Program-made: the position numbers and the translations under genes | Source of the DNA: Holothuria scabra | Taxonomy: Eukaryota > Echinodermata > Holothuroidea > Aspidochirotida > Holothuriidae | Reading direction: 5' to 3' | Length of the DNA stretch: 64,000 bases | Assembly (NCBI GenBank): GCA_037179385.1 | Contig: CM074193.1 | Location: 46,653,082 to 46,717,081, forward strand | In this document: positions 1-9,310 of the stretch, in pieces | Position numbering within the stretch: position 1 is the first letter of the stretch | Layout of the letters: every line of letters begins with the position of its first letter | Notes under the pieces: model-generated | The model's input: the letters and a program-made list of their open reading frames with translations, nothing else | Database searches by the model: none | Told to the model about the DNA's origin: nothing

Positions 1-389
1 GAGACATGCTCCAGGTTTTCAAGTTCCTTTGTGAAAGAAATCCCCTGCTGACTTGTAGTTATTTAAGGGTTCAAGGTAATTCTCGGGTGCGTGGGCATTG
101 TAAAAAGCTTGAAAAGCCTTTTGCAAGGCTTGACATTAGGAAGTTTAGTTTCTCCCATAGAGTTGTCAACGAGTGGAATTGTCTACCAGGTTGGGTAGTT
201 AACTCCCCCTCAGTTCACTGCTTTAAGGTTAACATTGACAGGTTTTTCCATGGCTGTGGTAGAATCTGATTGTTTGGGGCTGTAGTCAAGCTTTGGTGGT
301 TTGACTTTTGATTAGGGCTTGGTCTTCAGGGCATCTTATGGGGCCTTGGCCCTCCTTTGCCCTTCAACCTGTTATGTTATGTTATGTTA
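1..389 (+). mobile_element. 3' end of a non-LTR retrotransposon
   Basis: The window opens inside the last part of a non-LTR retrotransposon. A C-terminal reverse-transcriptase ORF stops at 269, is followed by about 100 bp of 3' UTR, and ends in a short pentanucleotide tail of the ATGTT type (371-389). Simple-repeat tails are usual for the CR1/L2/RTE/Jockey groups. The 5' part lies outside the window, so completeness and activity cannot be judged. Confidence 0.7.
6..269 (+). CDS. Reverse transcriptase C-terminal fragment (non-LTR retrotransposon ORF2)
   Basis: An 87-codon open frame that continues upstream out of the window. Visible motifs are RGHCKKLEKP, then RLDIRKFSFSHRVVNEWNCLP and PSVHCFKVNIDRF. 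In CR1/L2/Jockey-type polyproteins the last 60-80 residues after the thumb have this form (R-R-F-F-RV-WN-LP-V-FK-LD). The protein would reverse-transcribe its own RNA at nicked target DNA. No endonuclease or catalytic FADD motif is in view. The ATG at 6 is internal and not a real start. The reading frame looks intact to its stop. The group within non-LTR elements cannot be fixed from this piece. Confidence 0.7.
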   Translation: MLQVFKFLCERNPLLTCSYLRVQGNSRVRGHCKKLEKPFARLDIRKFSFSHRVVNEWNCLPGWVVNSPSVHCFKVNIDRFFHGCGRI

Positions 390-1038
390 GTTAGGCTAGA
401 TGCGGGTTTAACGACACACCAACATGAATGTGCATTATGTAGTGTGTCAGCGAGATAAAAAGTAAAGTTTAAAAACTGGTTCAAGCATGGTTTAAGTGGA
501 AACCACGGACGTATACCCATGGACAGAGCATGTAACGTGTACGTCCTATCCGTAGATGGTCGCCACCGATTGGGACAAACAAGGCCAACCAAGATGGCCA
601 TCGTGAAGTTATAAATCGTCTTATATTTGACGACGACTTTGTTATATTTTAAAACAAAAGTTAAACTTGAATGGGAAGCAATATCAGATTACTGCAATAC
701 GTGAAGTGAATTTGACCTTACCTTGCCTAATTTCAAAAATATTTCAACTTTCTTGCAAAATCCGTTAATCGACTTGAGCAAGTCCAAACTTTTACACAAA
801 AGCTTGCATAGCAGACAGCCATCTTTGTGCGCTTTTTCTCACACGTAAGGTAGCGACAATCTACCTTTCAGTATGCTCTGTCTATGTATAGAAAGTCCGT
901 GGTTGAAACCGTTTCACACACAATTCACGAAATGAATGACGTAGTCAACCTAACGTGGCATTAAAGGTGCAGTGAATCTTCATCAAAAATATGCACTTTA
1001 CAAACCTCATACATTTCCTATGTCCATTTCTTTTACAG
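390..1038. other. Non-coding stretch upstream of the lectin exon
   Basis: No convincing coding region is visible. It probably contains the end of an intron of the downstream lectin-like gene, because a pyrimidine-rich tract followed by ACAG ends at 1038. Small ORFs on the minus strand (377-601, 945-1160) have no recognisable motif and one overlaps the lectin exon antisense. Confidence 0.5.
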
Positions 1039-1919
1039 ATGAACTTAGACGGAAATACATTTTTATAATCAATAAGTATTTTCCCTACGCCAAACTGGCT
1101 CAGTGGAATACGGACGCCATGACCATAGGAACGTACGAGCAAAGTACGAATCCTAACCAACTGTGGACTTTAAAAGCTAGCATTGAAGACCCGGAAAATT
1201 TCTACATTATCAATGCGGTGCACGACAGCTACCGAATCGGAATTTTTAAAAACGCTGTGGTCATCAGAAGAAGCAGTTCCTTGCGGGATATGACAACCGT
1301 ACCTGTTAAAGTGTACAACGGGCAGTTTGAAAGTTTTCACCGTTGGAAGTTTGTAAGAAGTGAGAATGGATATTATACAATTTTTAACTGCGATTTCGAC
1401 GGAAGATACAAACTGACAAAAAAGAGAAAGGATGACCGAGCGTTGGAAGCCGTTCAAGGGAACCGTGACTGCTATACAGATATGCAGCTTTGGAAACTAG
1501 TTCCAAGATTCAAGGCGAAGTTCGATGAAGTTGTAATATGGAGTTGTGACAATAGACAGGGATCACAGCCATTTGAGGAAGAAATTGAGGTGAATAGAGG
1601 ATTAGCAGTTACTTCGAGAGAAAGAATATCAACGAAAGTTGGATTCGAGAATTCCCTGAAATCATCAATTGAGCTTATCGTTCCCAAAGTTTCGAAAGGG
1701 GTAACCGCTGAAATACAGGGGGAGTTGGAGGAATCGTTTAAGAGAGGGGATGAGAGAAACTGGAGCCTAAAGACGAAACGCAAATTTTCTGCCCCGCCTG
1801 GTTTTAACTACAGAATCAAGCAATATAAGGTAGATTTCAAGAGTCCCATAGAAAACGACAGCTGTTCACTAAGATTCAAGTGTAAGGTGGAGCAGACGAA
1901 AGGAGAGTTCAATAACTAA
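1039..1919 (+). CDS. Beta-trefoil (ricin B-type) lectin-like protein, terminal exon, with a possible aerolysin-like C-terminal module
   Basis: The open frame runs to a TAA at 1917-1919. I place the exon start at 1039 because TTTCTTTTACAG precedes it, splitting the codon that gives DELRRKY; the apparent GTG start at 972 is inside the presumed intron. The first ~145 residues contain three QxW-like repeats (NQLW, FHRW, MQLW), the hallmark of ricin-type beta-trefoils, which bind sugars. The remaining ~130 residues are rich in alternating polar/hydrophobic stretches (GVTAEIQGELEESF, then APPGFNYRIKQYKVDF), a pattern seen in aerolysin-type beta-pore modules that in some lectins follow a trefoil. 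That second assignment is inference. Upstream exons, including any signal peptide, are not identified. The gene sits just 5' of a young LTR retrotransposon. It could instead be a purely carbohydrate-binding secreted or cytosolic protein. Confidence 0.6.
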
Positions 1920-2404
1920 ATTTGATAAAATGATTAATAATCTAAGGTGGTCCAAAAGAGTCATGGTGTAAATATGTTTCTGTCGGTCCTATAAACTACT
2001 TATTTGTCCGTATCATTGTTACTTCCTATTGCATCGTTCCTGCGAGTTACCATTCTTTCAACCCATCACAGCAACTTTTCCTTCTTTCATAATGGCTCAG
2101 TATTATGTCGCTACAGGTAAGTCGACCCTCATTAGAGGTAGCAACATAATTGTCATCTTAAGTCGCACCAATGATCCTTGGTGAAATTCCCGGTAAACAG
2201 GGGACTTGTCTTACAGTAACAGATATTTGAAAAAAGAAATGCATTCGGACTTTGAATATTCACTAGAAATTTGTTTTACGAAAATGAGTCAATGTCCCCA
2301 ATATTGCGACGAAATTGTACCCCTAGAACTGATAAACATGCAGTAAGCCATAGTAACTCGTAGGAACTACAAAGTGTTGTAACACAAAGAACTTGTATGT
2401 AGTG
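1920..2404. other. Intergenic, 3' flank of the lectin exon
   Basis: AT-rich sequence without a recognisable gene or a clear AATAAA near the lectin stop. Its last bases (GCTCT before 2409) form the left half of a target site shared by two successive transposon insertions. Confidence 0.5.
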
Positions 2405-2879
2405 CTCTTGTAGTGGCGCTATTTCATTTTGGTAAAGTTTCCGTAAGTTTACCTGCTGTAGATATCACCTGTAAATACTTCACTGCTAGTGGTGAAACGT
2501 AAGTAGTATTGTTATGCAAAGTCTTAGCATGTGCACCTGCATATGGCTTTTGTGTACTGTGCTTTGCATGGGCGTTTAGTGATAACGATGCACTAGCCGT
2601 TCAGCAAGCAGAAGGACAAGATCGGACTGCTCGTCTAGAGAGAAGTTGTTATACCATATTACAGAAAAGATTTTTGCATATAGACGAACTGCAAGTAGTT
2701 TATTGGTTTTGGGCGGCAGTAGTATCACAGCCACTCAGGCCAAGCCAGCGCTAAGCAGCGTAGACATTTTATTTACGTAAGTAGGTCGTACAGTTTATAT
2801 TTTGCGTAGTTGTATATATTTGCACGTGCATGCGCCAGATAGGCACAGCAATCCTTTTTGTATTACTGTTAGTATAGTG

Positions 2880-2886
2880 TATATAG
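2880..2886 (+). promoter_or_regulatory. Possible LTR TATA box
   Basis: TATATAG lies about 190 bp before the LTR end, a plausible place for a U3/R promoter. No other support; AT-rich DNA makes chance matches common. Confidence 0.3.
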
Positions 2887-3010
2887 GGCCTAGGTTTGTA
2901 GAAATAGAAATTAATTAAACGGTAGGCTACAGTGGCAGCAGCTTTCCACCTTATCGTCAACGAAGGACAACCAGGACCTAAGTCAGCGCCGGGACGAGGT
3001 GTGGCGGCTC

Positions 3011-3022
3011 TTGTGGGTGAGT
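3011..3022 (+). promoter_or_regulatory. Possible splice donor at the LTR end
   Basis: TGTGG|GTGAGT matches the donor consensus closely, with the GT at 3017-3018. A spliced transcript joining it to an AG just before gag (for example after CTACAG near 4052) would bypass the first ORF and let ribosomes reach gag. This is inference only. Confidence 0.25.
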
Positions 3023-3070
3023 CTCGAGTACTTACTAATAATAATTGTTAACCACATTAATCCCACAAAT

Positions 3071-3090
3071 TGGTGACCCCGACGTGATTT
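3071..3090 (+). promoter_or_regulatory. Primer binding site for tRNA-Trp
   Basis: TGGTGACCCCGACGTGATTT begins three bases after the 5' LTR. It is the reverse complement of the 3' end of metazoan tRNA-Trp including CCA, as I know that tRNA. It primes minus-strand DNA synthesis. Use of tRNA-Trp is reported for CsRn1-type elements. Confidence 0.88.
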
Positions 3091-3319
3091 CCGATATTTT
3101 CGATATATCTTATTACTCGAGATGCACTTCGTTCCGGTTGTTTTTAAATTAGGTTGTTACCGTTAGTACTGTTATCGTTACTGACGTCATACGACTCATA
3201 TCGCATAGACTTCTGTCACATAGCATGACTACTACTAGCCTATACAGTGGTAATATTAGATATATTATTAATTTTATTAGCCTACATTGTCAAGTTGATG
3301 TAGCATATAAGTCTGGGTT

Positions 3320-4063
3320 ATGTCAGTGAATGTGTCTAGTACCACAAGTGGCAAGCACTTGTTGTTTGTAGCTGATTCAAGGGCCTATTCCTTCGATCGT
3401 TACGCTCCACCTTCTGAAACAAGGGAAAACTCAGTAACTTACGTAATTAAGAGAGGAGCCGGTATTGGCGATTTATTAGAACCAACTCTTGCCAAGTTAC
3501 GACAGTGGAGCGTAGATGATTTTATTATTATTAGAGTAGCAGCTGGCATAAACGATTTAACAGAATTGTTTTCCCCTCCTACTTATAGTAAGAAGGTATT
3601 AAGACGTTCATCAGCTACAGCCAGTGATGTATTACATAGCCTGAATCAATTTAAGTCTGCTTGTTTACGACTTCGCCCAAAGTCTATCGTAGTTTTTACT
3701 ACCATACCTCCAGCATCATTTGCAAAATTTCAGTTAAGCAAGTGTTTGCCACAACCAGCCCTTACTGAAGAGGAATTACAAACTTATCAAGCTGATCTAG
3801 ATTCTACATTAGATTCAATTAATTCCTCAATTAAAGATCTTAATCAGCAGACTCAACATGGTATAATTTTTCCTACCCTATTCTGGCACACTACCATACG
3901 TAAACCCACCAAGCGTAAAAGCAGGTCGGGCAATTATACTCGTACGATTAGAAATGATTTCACTCCTCTGTATGACGGCCTTCACGCTAAGTCTGTGACT
4001 AAGAAACGTTGGTTTACTCTATTACATTCACTTTTTGTAAAAGACCTACAGCTCTTAGTATAA
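3320..4063 (+). CDS. SGNH/GDSL-hydrolase-like ORF upstream of gag
   Basis: A 247-residue ORF between the primer site and gag. It carries the blocks of an SGNH hydrolase fold: block I LLFVADSR with Ser20 in the nucleophile place, Gly46/Gly48 as block II candidates (KRGAGIGD), block III AAGINDLT with Gly76 and Asn78, and block V YDGLHAKS with Asp219 and His222 three residues apart. These are the expected Ser-Gly-Asn-His/Asp catalytic set of esterases and acetylhydrolases. Block I reads ADSR instead of GDS. Length suits a single SGNH domain, with no signal peptide or membrane segment. It ends 40 bp before the gag ATG and is in frame with it (both start at positions divisible by 3 with remainder 2 and 0 respectively, so actually in different frames). 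Esterase-like domains are known in ORF1 of CR1-type non-LTR elements; its role here is unknown. Confidence 0.75.
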   Translation: MSVNVSSTTSGKHLLFVADSRAYSFDRYAPPSETRENSVTYVIKRGAGIGDLLEPTLAKLRQWSVDDFIIIRVAAGINDLTELFSPPTYSKKVLRRSSATASDVLHSLNQFKSACLRLRPKSIVVFTTIPPASFAKFQLSKCLPQPALTEEELQTYQADLDSTLDSINSSIKDLNQQTQHGIIFPTLFWHTTIRKPTKRKSRSGNYTRTIRNDFTPLYDGLHAKSVTKKRWFTLLHSLFVKDLQLLV

Positions 4064-4103
4064 ATCTACGCTTTAGTATTATCACTATTATAATCATTTT
4101 ACA

Positions 4104-5009
4104 ATGTCCGACGACGAACAGAGTACAAGTAAGAAAAAGGATTTTTATCCAAATCCAAATTTGTCTACAGTATCTATTAAACTCCCTCCATTTTGGCCCA
4201 AAGATCCTACTATATGGTTTGCTCAGGTTGAGGCTCAGTTCACTACTAGAGGTATAACAGTCCAAAGTACTAAGTTTGCATATGTAGTGGCTTCACTTCA
4301 ACCTGAAATTGCTGAGGAAGTACGAGACTTGTTAATTACCCCACCCGATTCAAATCCATACGATAAACTTAAGGCTAAATTAATTGAACGTACTTCAACT
4401 TCTGAACAAAAGCGTTTGCATCAATTACTCATTTCAGAAGAATTAGGTGATAGAAAGCCTTCGCAACTCCTTAGACGTATGCGTCAGTTATTAGGTGAGC
4501 GACAATTAGAAGATAGTATTTTTAAAACCCTATTTTTGCAACGCTTGCCAACAAATGTTCAATTAATCCTGGCATCAACTAGGGATACTGTTGACATAGA
4601 ACAGTTGTCACTTCTTGCTGACAAGATTTTAGAAGTCACTCCCTCAGTACAGACAACCACCCCACTACCTACTACCGGAAATGCTGTTGCTGCAAATTAT
4701 TCATTACCTTTACGCAGCAATTCCAGTGAAATTGATGAATTACGCTCATTGGTTGCAAAGTTATCCACTAAGGTTGAAGCTTTGACTGATCAGTTAGCAC
4801 AACGTAGTAGAGGGCGTTCTAGGGATCGCAATTATAGGAGTAGACGTCAATCGTCTAGGTCTAGGTCAGGTTCCAAACCCAGGTACTATGAAAAACCAGG
4901 AGGTTATTGCTGGTATCATTTTAAGTTTGGCAATAAGGCTGATAAATGTACTTCACCATGTAGTTATCGTAAATCAGGTGACCAGGGAAACACCAAAGCC
5001 AGCGATTAG
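4104..5009 (+). CDS. gag: Gag polyprotein with CHCC zinc knuckle
   Basis: A 301-residue structural protein that would form the virus-like particle and bind the RNA. Residues ~25-160 ([21 protein letters not shown], then a helical region with [10 protein letters not shown] and LFLQRLP) match the capsid region typical of CsRn1-like Gags. A basic Arg/Ser-rich stretch follows (~230-260). The C-terminal knuckle is Cys269-X2-His272-X9-Cys282-X3-Cys286, the unusual CHCC order reported for CsRn1-type elements in place of CCHC. The start ATG at 4104 follows the SGNH-like ORF by 40 bp. The last 28 nt overlap the open pol frame and hold a slip site. Confidence 0.9.
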   Translation: MSDDEQSTSKKKDFYPNPNLSTVSIKLPPFWPKDPTIWFAQVEAQFTTRGITVQSTKFAYVVASLQPEIAEEVRDLLITPPDSNPYDKLKAKLIERTSTSEQKRLHQLLISEELGDRKPSQLLRRMRQLLGERQLEDSIFKTLFLQRLPTNVQLILASTRDTVDIEQLSLLADKILEVTPSVQTTTPLPTTGNAVAANYSLPLRSNSSEIDELRSLVAKLSTKVEALTDQLAQRSRGRSRDRNYRSRRQSSRSRSGSKPRYYEKPGGYCWYHFKFGNKADKCTSPCSYRKSGDQGNTKASD

Positions 5010-8000
5010 CGGCGACACACTCGTCTGGCACAAAGTCTACTTGTCGTCAATTTTATGTAACTGATCGTAAGACAGGCAACCGGTTTTTAATTGACACAGG
5101 TGCAGACGTTAGTGTGTACCCTGCTTCACCGGCAGAGAAGAAAAGTAAAACTCATTCCGCCTTACGAGCTGCCAATAAGACAGTCATCACCACACATGGT
5201 CAACGTTTGTTGAATTTAGATTTAGGCTTACGTCGTGCTTTCCAATGGGTCTTTATTATAGCAGATGTTAGTACTCCAATTATAGGTGCTGATTTCTTGG
5301 GGCATTTTTCGTTATTGGTTGATGTCAGAAATCGTAGACTGATTGATTCAGGGACTTCCTTGTTTGTCCATGGTATTGAATCAACAACAAAACCATTAAG
5401 CCTCACATTTAGTATTCCTGATGGTTCACCTAGATACACTGCATTATTGAAGGAATATCCTGATATTTTGAAACCATCTTATCAACCGTCTGATGTTAAG
5501 CACAATGTAACACATCACATTACCACTAAGGGTCCACCAGTTACTTGTCGCCCACGTCGTTTAGCTCCGGAACGTTTGAAAGCTGCAAAAGAGGAATTTG
5601 AACATATGCTCCAATTAGGCATTATTCGACCATCCAAAAGTAATTGGGCATCTCCCTTGCACTTAGTACCAAAGAAATCTGGTGATTGGCGTCCGTGTGG
5701 AGACTACCGTGCGCTCAACCATGTAACTATTCCGGACAATTATCCAATTCCGCATATTCATGATTTTGCAGCATCGCTTCATGGTAAGACGATTTTTTCC
5801 AAATTAGACTTAGTGAGAGCTTACCACCACATACCGGTAGAACCAGAAGACATTCCTAAGACTGCTATCACGACGCCGTTTGGTTTATTTGAGTTCCTAC
5901 GTATGCCCTTTGGCCTCAGAAATTCGGCTCAATCCTTTCAAAGGTTCATAGATCAAGTTCTGAGGGGCCTTCCATTCGTTTTTGTATATATTGATGACTT
6001 ATTGGTAGCTAGTTCCACTCCGGAGGAACATTACTCCCATCTTCAGCAACTATTCCAACGACTCCATGAACATGGTGTTGTAGTCAACCCCGAGAAGTGT
6101 GTTTTTGGAGTATCTTCTATTGTATTTTTAGGCCATCATGTTGACTGTGACGGTGTTCGTCCATTAGAGTCCAAAGTTAAAGACATTCAGAATTATCCTA
6201 CACCTACTTCGCTTAGTAGCTTACGTAAGTTCCTTGGCCTTATTAACTTCTATAGGAGGTTCATTCCCAATTGTGCTAATACAGTTCAGCCACTAACAGA
6301 TATTTTGTCTACTAAAGTCAAGAATGCTTCGCTTATTCTTAATGAGTCGCAAGAAGCGGCATTTAACAAGGTCAAGATGGACTTGGCTTCAGCCACGTTA
6401 TTAGTCCATCTAGTGCCTGAAGCCTCATTATGTATTATGGTTGATGCATCCGATGTAGCTATAGGCGGGGCGTTACAGCAACTAGTCAATAGCTCGTGGC
6501 AACCAATAGCATTTTTCTCTAAGCGATTGCAACCAGCTGAGACTAGGTATAGTACCTTTGGGAGAGAGCTCTTAGCAATTTATCTGACCATTCGTCACTT
6601 TAAGCACTATTTAGAAGGCAGGCAATTTTGTGTTTACACGGATCATAAGCCATTAACTTATGCGTTTAACACTAAGCCAGATCGCTATTCGCCGAGAGAA
6701 ATCCGTCATTTAGACTACATTTCACAATTCACTACTGACATTCGGCATATCAGAGGTAAAGACAATGTTGTCGCAGATGCTCTGTCACGAATGGATCTCA
6801 ATGCTTTCACAACTGACAATGTCACGATTGATTTAGAAAAAATAGCGGCAGCTCAACGTGAAGATGATGAGTTACTAAACTTACGAGAATCATCTTCACT
6901 AGAATTAGCCGATGTTCCCCTTGCTACTGCTCCTGAGACTATCGTATGTGACATGTCAAGTGGTACTCCCAGACCGTATGTTCCAGCAGATTTTAGGCGT
7001 CAGGTTTTTGAATCATTACATTCATTAGCACATCCTGGAATCAGAGCTTCACAACGGTTAATAAAACAACGATTTATATGGCCTAGTATTAACAAAGATG
7101 TCCGACATTGGGCACGGTCATGTTTACAGTGTCAAAAGTCAAAGGTCCAGCGTCATACTATTACACCTTTAAGAAATTTTGCCCCACCTACTTCGCGTTT
7201 TAGTCATGTCCATATTGATATTGTAGGACCTTTGCCACCATCTCAAGGTTGTACTTATTTGTTGACGATTATTGATCGATTTACGAGATGGCCAGAAGCC
7301 ATTCCCATTTCTGATATCACTGCTGAAACCATTGCTAGTACTTTTGTTAGTAGATGGGTAGCTATTTTTGGCGTTCCAGCTTATGTAACTACAGATAGAG
7401 GTTCACAGTTCGAAGCTAACCTATTCAGACGGCTTGCTGAAATTTTTGGTACGAAACGTATTAGAACTACAGCTTACCATCCATCAGCAAATGGCCTTGT
7501 AGAGCGTTTCCATCGCCAACTTAAAGGTGCACTTAAGGCACAGTTTAACCCAACTTCATGGACTGAAGCTTTACCTGTTGTTCTCCTAGGCATTCGTTCA
7601 GTTCCTAGGGCTGATACTAATTGCAGTGTAGCAGAGATGGTTTTTGGTACAACACTTGCTTTACCATCCGATATAGTTACAAAGACTGGAGATTATGTTC
7701 CTGATCCTTGTGACTATGTGGACAGACTCCGGCACTACATGTCCACCATGAGACCGTTTGTTTCCAGACCAACCGCAAAATCATCTCATATTCCAAAAGA
7801 ATTATCCACATGTACTCATGTCTGGGTCCGTACTGATGCTGTCAAGAAACCTCTTCAACCATTTTACAAAGGACCATACAAGGTCCTACAACGGTCGGAT
7901 AAGTACTACACGTTAGATGTTAATGGTCGCCATGACAATGTCAGTCTAGACCGATTAAAAGTGGCTTACCTGGATGAAACTCATACCCAATTAGAATTCC

Positions 8001-8146
8001 AACCAACCCCATTAATACCTAGTAAAACCACTCTCAAACCAACTGCGCCACCAACACATGCGGACCATGTTACTCCACGTCAAACACGTTCAGGTCGGCA
8101 TGTGCGTTGGCCGAAGAAGTATATCCAGTTTATTGATACTGGTTGA
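4982..8146 (+). CDS. pol: Pol polyprotein: protease, reverse transcriptase, RNase H, integrase
   Basis: Open from 4982 (after a stop at 4979-4981) to the TGA at 8144-8146, about 1054 codons, -1 relative to gag; no ATG is needed if it is made by frameshifting. The aspartic protease motif [12 protein letters not shown] lies at ~5084-5122. Reverse transcriptase shows [15 protein letters not shown], the LRMPFGLRN segment and the catalytic YIDD at 5987-5998. RNase H has VDASD, a Glu in GRELLAIY and TDHKPLTY. Integrase has an HHCC finger (HSLAHPG...C-LQC), Asp in HVHIDIVGP, Asp in TTDRGSQF and Glu in GLVERF. A GPY/F-type module (KGPYKVL) follows near 7870. No stop or frameshift interrupts it. It makes and integrates the element's DNA copy. 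Confidence 0.95.
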   Translation, partial: PGKHQSQRLAATHSSGTKSTCRQFYVTDRKTGNRFLIDTGADVSVYPASPAEKKSKTHSALRAANKTVITTHGQRLLNLDLGLRRAFQWVFIIADVSTPIIGADFLGHFSLLVDVRNRRLIDSGTSLFVHGIESTTKPLSLTFSIPDGSPRYTALLKEYPDILKPSYQPSDVKHNVTHHITTKGPPVTCRPRRLAPERLKAAKEEFEHMLQLGIIRPSKSNWASPLHLVPKKSGDWRPCGDYRALNHVTIPDNYPIPHIHDFAASLHGKTIFSKLDLVRAYHHIPVEPEDIPKTAITTPFGLFEFLRMPFGLRNSAQSFQRFIDQVLRGLPFVFVYIDDLLVASSTPEEHYSHLQQLFQRLHEHGVVVNPEKCVFGVSSIVFLGHHVDCDGVRPLESKVKDIQNYPTPTSLSSLRKFLGLINFYRRFIPNCANTVQPLTDILSTKVKNASLILNESQEAAFNKVKMDLASATLLVHLVPEASLCIMVDASDVAIGGALQQLVNSSWQPIAFFSKRLQPAETRYSTFGRELLAIYLTIRHFKHYLEGRQFCVYTDHKPLTYAFNTKPDRYSPREIRHLDYISQFTTDIRHIRGKDNVVADALSRMDLNAFTTDNVTIDLEKIAAAQREDDELLNLRESSSLELADVPLATAPETIVCDMSSGTPRPYVPADFRRQVFESLHSLAHPGIRASQRLIKQRFIWPSINKDVRHWARSCLQCQKSKVQRHTITPLRNFAPPTSRFSHVHIDIVGPLPPSQGCTYLLTIIDRFTRWPEAIPISDITAETIASTFVSRWVAIFGVPAYVTTDRGSQFEANLFRRLAEIFGTKRIRTTAYHPSANGLVERFHRQLKGALKAQFNPTSWTEALPVVLLGIRSVPRADTNCSVAEMVFGTTLALPSDIVTKTGDYVPDPCDYVDRLRHYMSTMRPFVSRPTAKSSHIPKELSTCTHVWVRTDAVKKPLQPFYKGPYKVLQRSDKYYTLDVNGRHDNVSLDRLKVAYLDETHTQLEFQPTPLIPSKTTLKPTAPPTHADHVTPRQTRSGRHVRWPKKYIQFIDTG
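4985..4991 (+). promoter_or_regulatory. Probable -1 ribosomal frameshift site (gag-pol)
   Basis: G GGA AAC in the gag frame is a canonical X XXY YYZ heptamer. It lies 15 nt before the gag stop codon and inside the short overlap (4982-5009) where pol becomes open in the -1 frame. Six bases downstream a GCCAG / CTGGC pair (4998-5002 with 5025-5029) could form a small stem; that stem is weak support. The same heptamer is used by some betaretroviruses at gag-pro. Confidence 0.7.
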
Positions 8147-8198
8147 ACAAATGGTATTAATTGTTTGTTATCGATTGCTTTATTCCATAGCGCAATCT

Positions 8199-8212
8199 AG
8201 GGGGGAGCTAGA
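8199..8212 (+). promoter_or_regulatory. Polypurine tract
   Basis: AGGGGGGAGCTAGA sits directly before the 3' LTR; the core AGGGGGGAG is the expected RNase H-resistant primer for plus-strand DNA synthesis. Confidence 0.85.
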
Positions 8213-8871
8213 TGTAGTGGCGCTATTTCATTTTGGTAAAGTTTCCGTAAGTTTACCTGCTGTAGATATCACCTGTAAATACTTCACTGCTAGTGGTGAA
8301 ACGTAAGTAGTATTGTTATGCAAAGTCTTAGCATGTGCACCTGCATATGGCTTTTGTGTACTGTGCTTTGCATGGGCGTTTAGTGATAACGATGCACTAG
8401 CCGTTCAGCAAGCAGAAGGACAAGATCGGACTGCTCGTCTAGAGAGAAGTTGTTATACCATATTACAGAAAAGATTTTTGCATATAGACGAACTGCAAGT
8501 AGTTTATTGGTTTTGGGCGGCAGTAGTATCACAGCCACTCAGGCCAAGCCAGCGCTAAGCAGCGTAGACATTTTATTTACGTAAGTAGGTCGTACAGTTT
8601 ATATTTTGCGTAGTTGTATATATTTGCACGTGCATGCGCCAGATAGGCACAGCAATCCTTTTTGTATTACTGTTAGTATAGTGTATATAGGGCCTAGGTT
8701 TGTAGAAATAGAAATTAATTAAACGGTAGGCTACAGTGGCAGCAGCTTTCCACCTTATCGTCAACGAAGGACAACCAGGACCTAAGTCAGCGCCGGGACG
8801 AGGTGTGGCGGCTCTTGTGGGTGAGTCTCGAGTACTTACTAATAATAATTGTTAACCACATTAATCCCACA
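8213..8871 (+). repeat. 3' LTR
   Basis: Same length and, as far as I can read, the same sequence as 2409-3067; ends CCCACA at 8871. The match implies very recent insertion. Confidence 0.96.
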
Positions 8872-8878
8872 CTCTCAC

Positions 8879-8910
8879 CAGGGAGGTGTTACTCTAATCA
8901 CACCTCCCTG
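8879..8910. mobile_element. Short palindromic insertion (copy 1, 32 bp)
   Basis: Arms CAGGGAGGTGT and ACACCTCCCTG with a ten-base centre. CTCTCAC flanks it on both sides (8872-8878 and 8911-8917); with the G ahead of the LTR element the duplication may be 8 bp. The LTR retrotransposon inserted into this left duplication. Other copies: 11298, 30473, 34288, 54101. Confidence 0.75.
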
Positions 8911-9091
8911 CTCTCACTGACTTCACAAGCCCCGCCCCTTTTGGAGAACAAAACCTGGTGTAGTAAGCTGGCCGACGTGTTTTACTGAAACGCTGTTGAA
9001 TTTTGCCTGGCAGTGGACGAGGATTATCAACTGACGTCATGTGAGAAAACTCTATACAGGGGCGAGGAGGTTTCAAATGCATATTGTTTGA

Positions 9092-9310
9092 TATAGAACT
9101 TGTGCATATGATGTCATAGAGCGGGTAGTACCTCCTCCTTTGGGAAATACAAACCAACGTAGACAAATGCAGACAACTGATCTATCAACCAGTCGAATAC
9201 GCGCACAGTCTGCTACACGCAGAAGGGGAATCCTTGTGCGTGTGGTCACGTGTTCCATTGTTTTGCCCCCAAGGATGACGTCAGTATGTCGTCAATGCAC
9301 AAGGTCTATA
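9092..9310. mobile_element. MITE with TGACGTCA motifs (family P, copy 1)
   Basis: Inverted ends TATAGAACTTGTGCAT and, reversed, TATAGACCTTGTGCAT enclose about 219 bp. The interior has GATGTCATAGAGCGG near the left end and GATGACGTCAGTATG near the right, both recurring in copies at 26153 and 55502. No transposase is encoded. The superfamily is not assigned because the target duplication is unclear. Confidence 0.6.

Larger units (their letters stand above)
2409..3067 (+). repeat. 5' LTR
   Basis: Begins TGTAGTGGCGC and ends TTAATCCCACA; matched along its length by 8213-8871. A TATATAG motif near 2880 could serve as a TATA box. Small ORFs inside it (2509-2754 plus strand, 2769-2960 minus) recur in the other LTR only because the LTRs are copies. 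Confidence 0.96.
2405..8875 (+). mobile_element. Complete Ty3/gypsy-type LTR retrotransposon, CsRn1-like
   Basis: The range includes a 4-bp target duplication CTCT (2405-2408 and 8872-8875). LTRs span 2409-3067 and 8213-8871, both 659 bp, both TG...CA, and I see no difference between them. Internal order: tRNA-Trp primer site, SGNH-like ORF, gag, pol (protease, RT, RNase H, integrase, GPY/F), polypurine tract. Integrase after RNase H is the Ty3/gypsy order. The CHCC Gag knuckle and tRNA-Trp primer are traits known from the CsRn1 clade. All reading frames are open, so the copy is probably young and may be autonomous. Confidence 0.95.

Noticed and set aside
2509..2960. 81- and 63-codon ORFs in the 5' LTR, repeated in the 3' LTR
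   Set aside because: They recur only because the LTRs are copies; no motif, and one is antisense.
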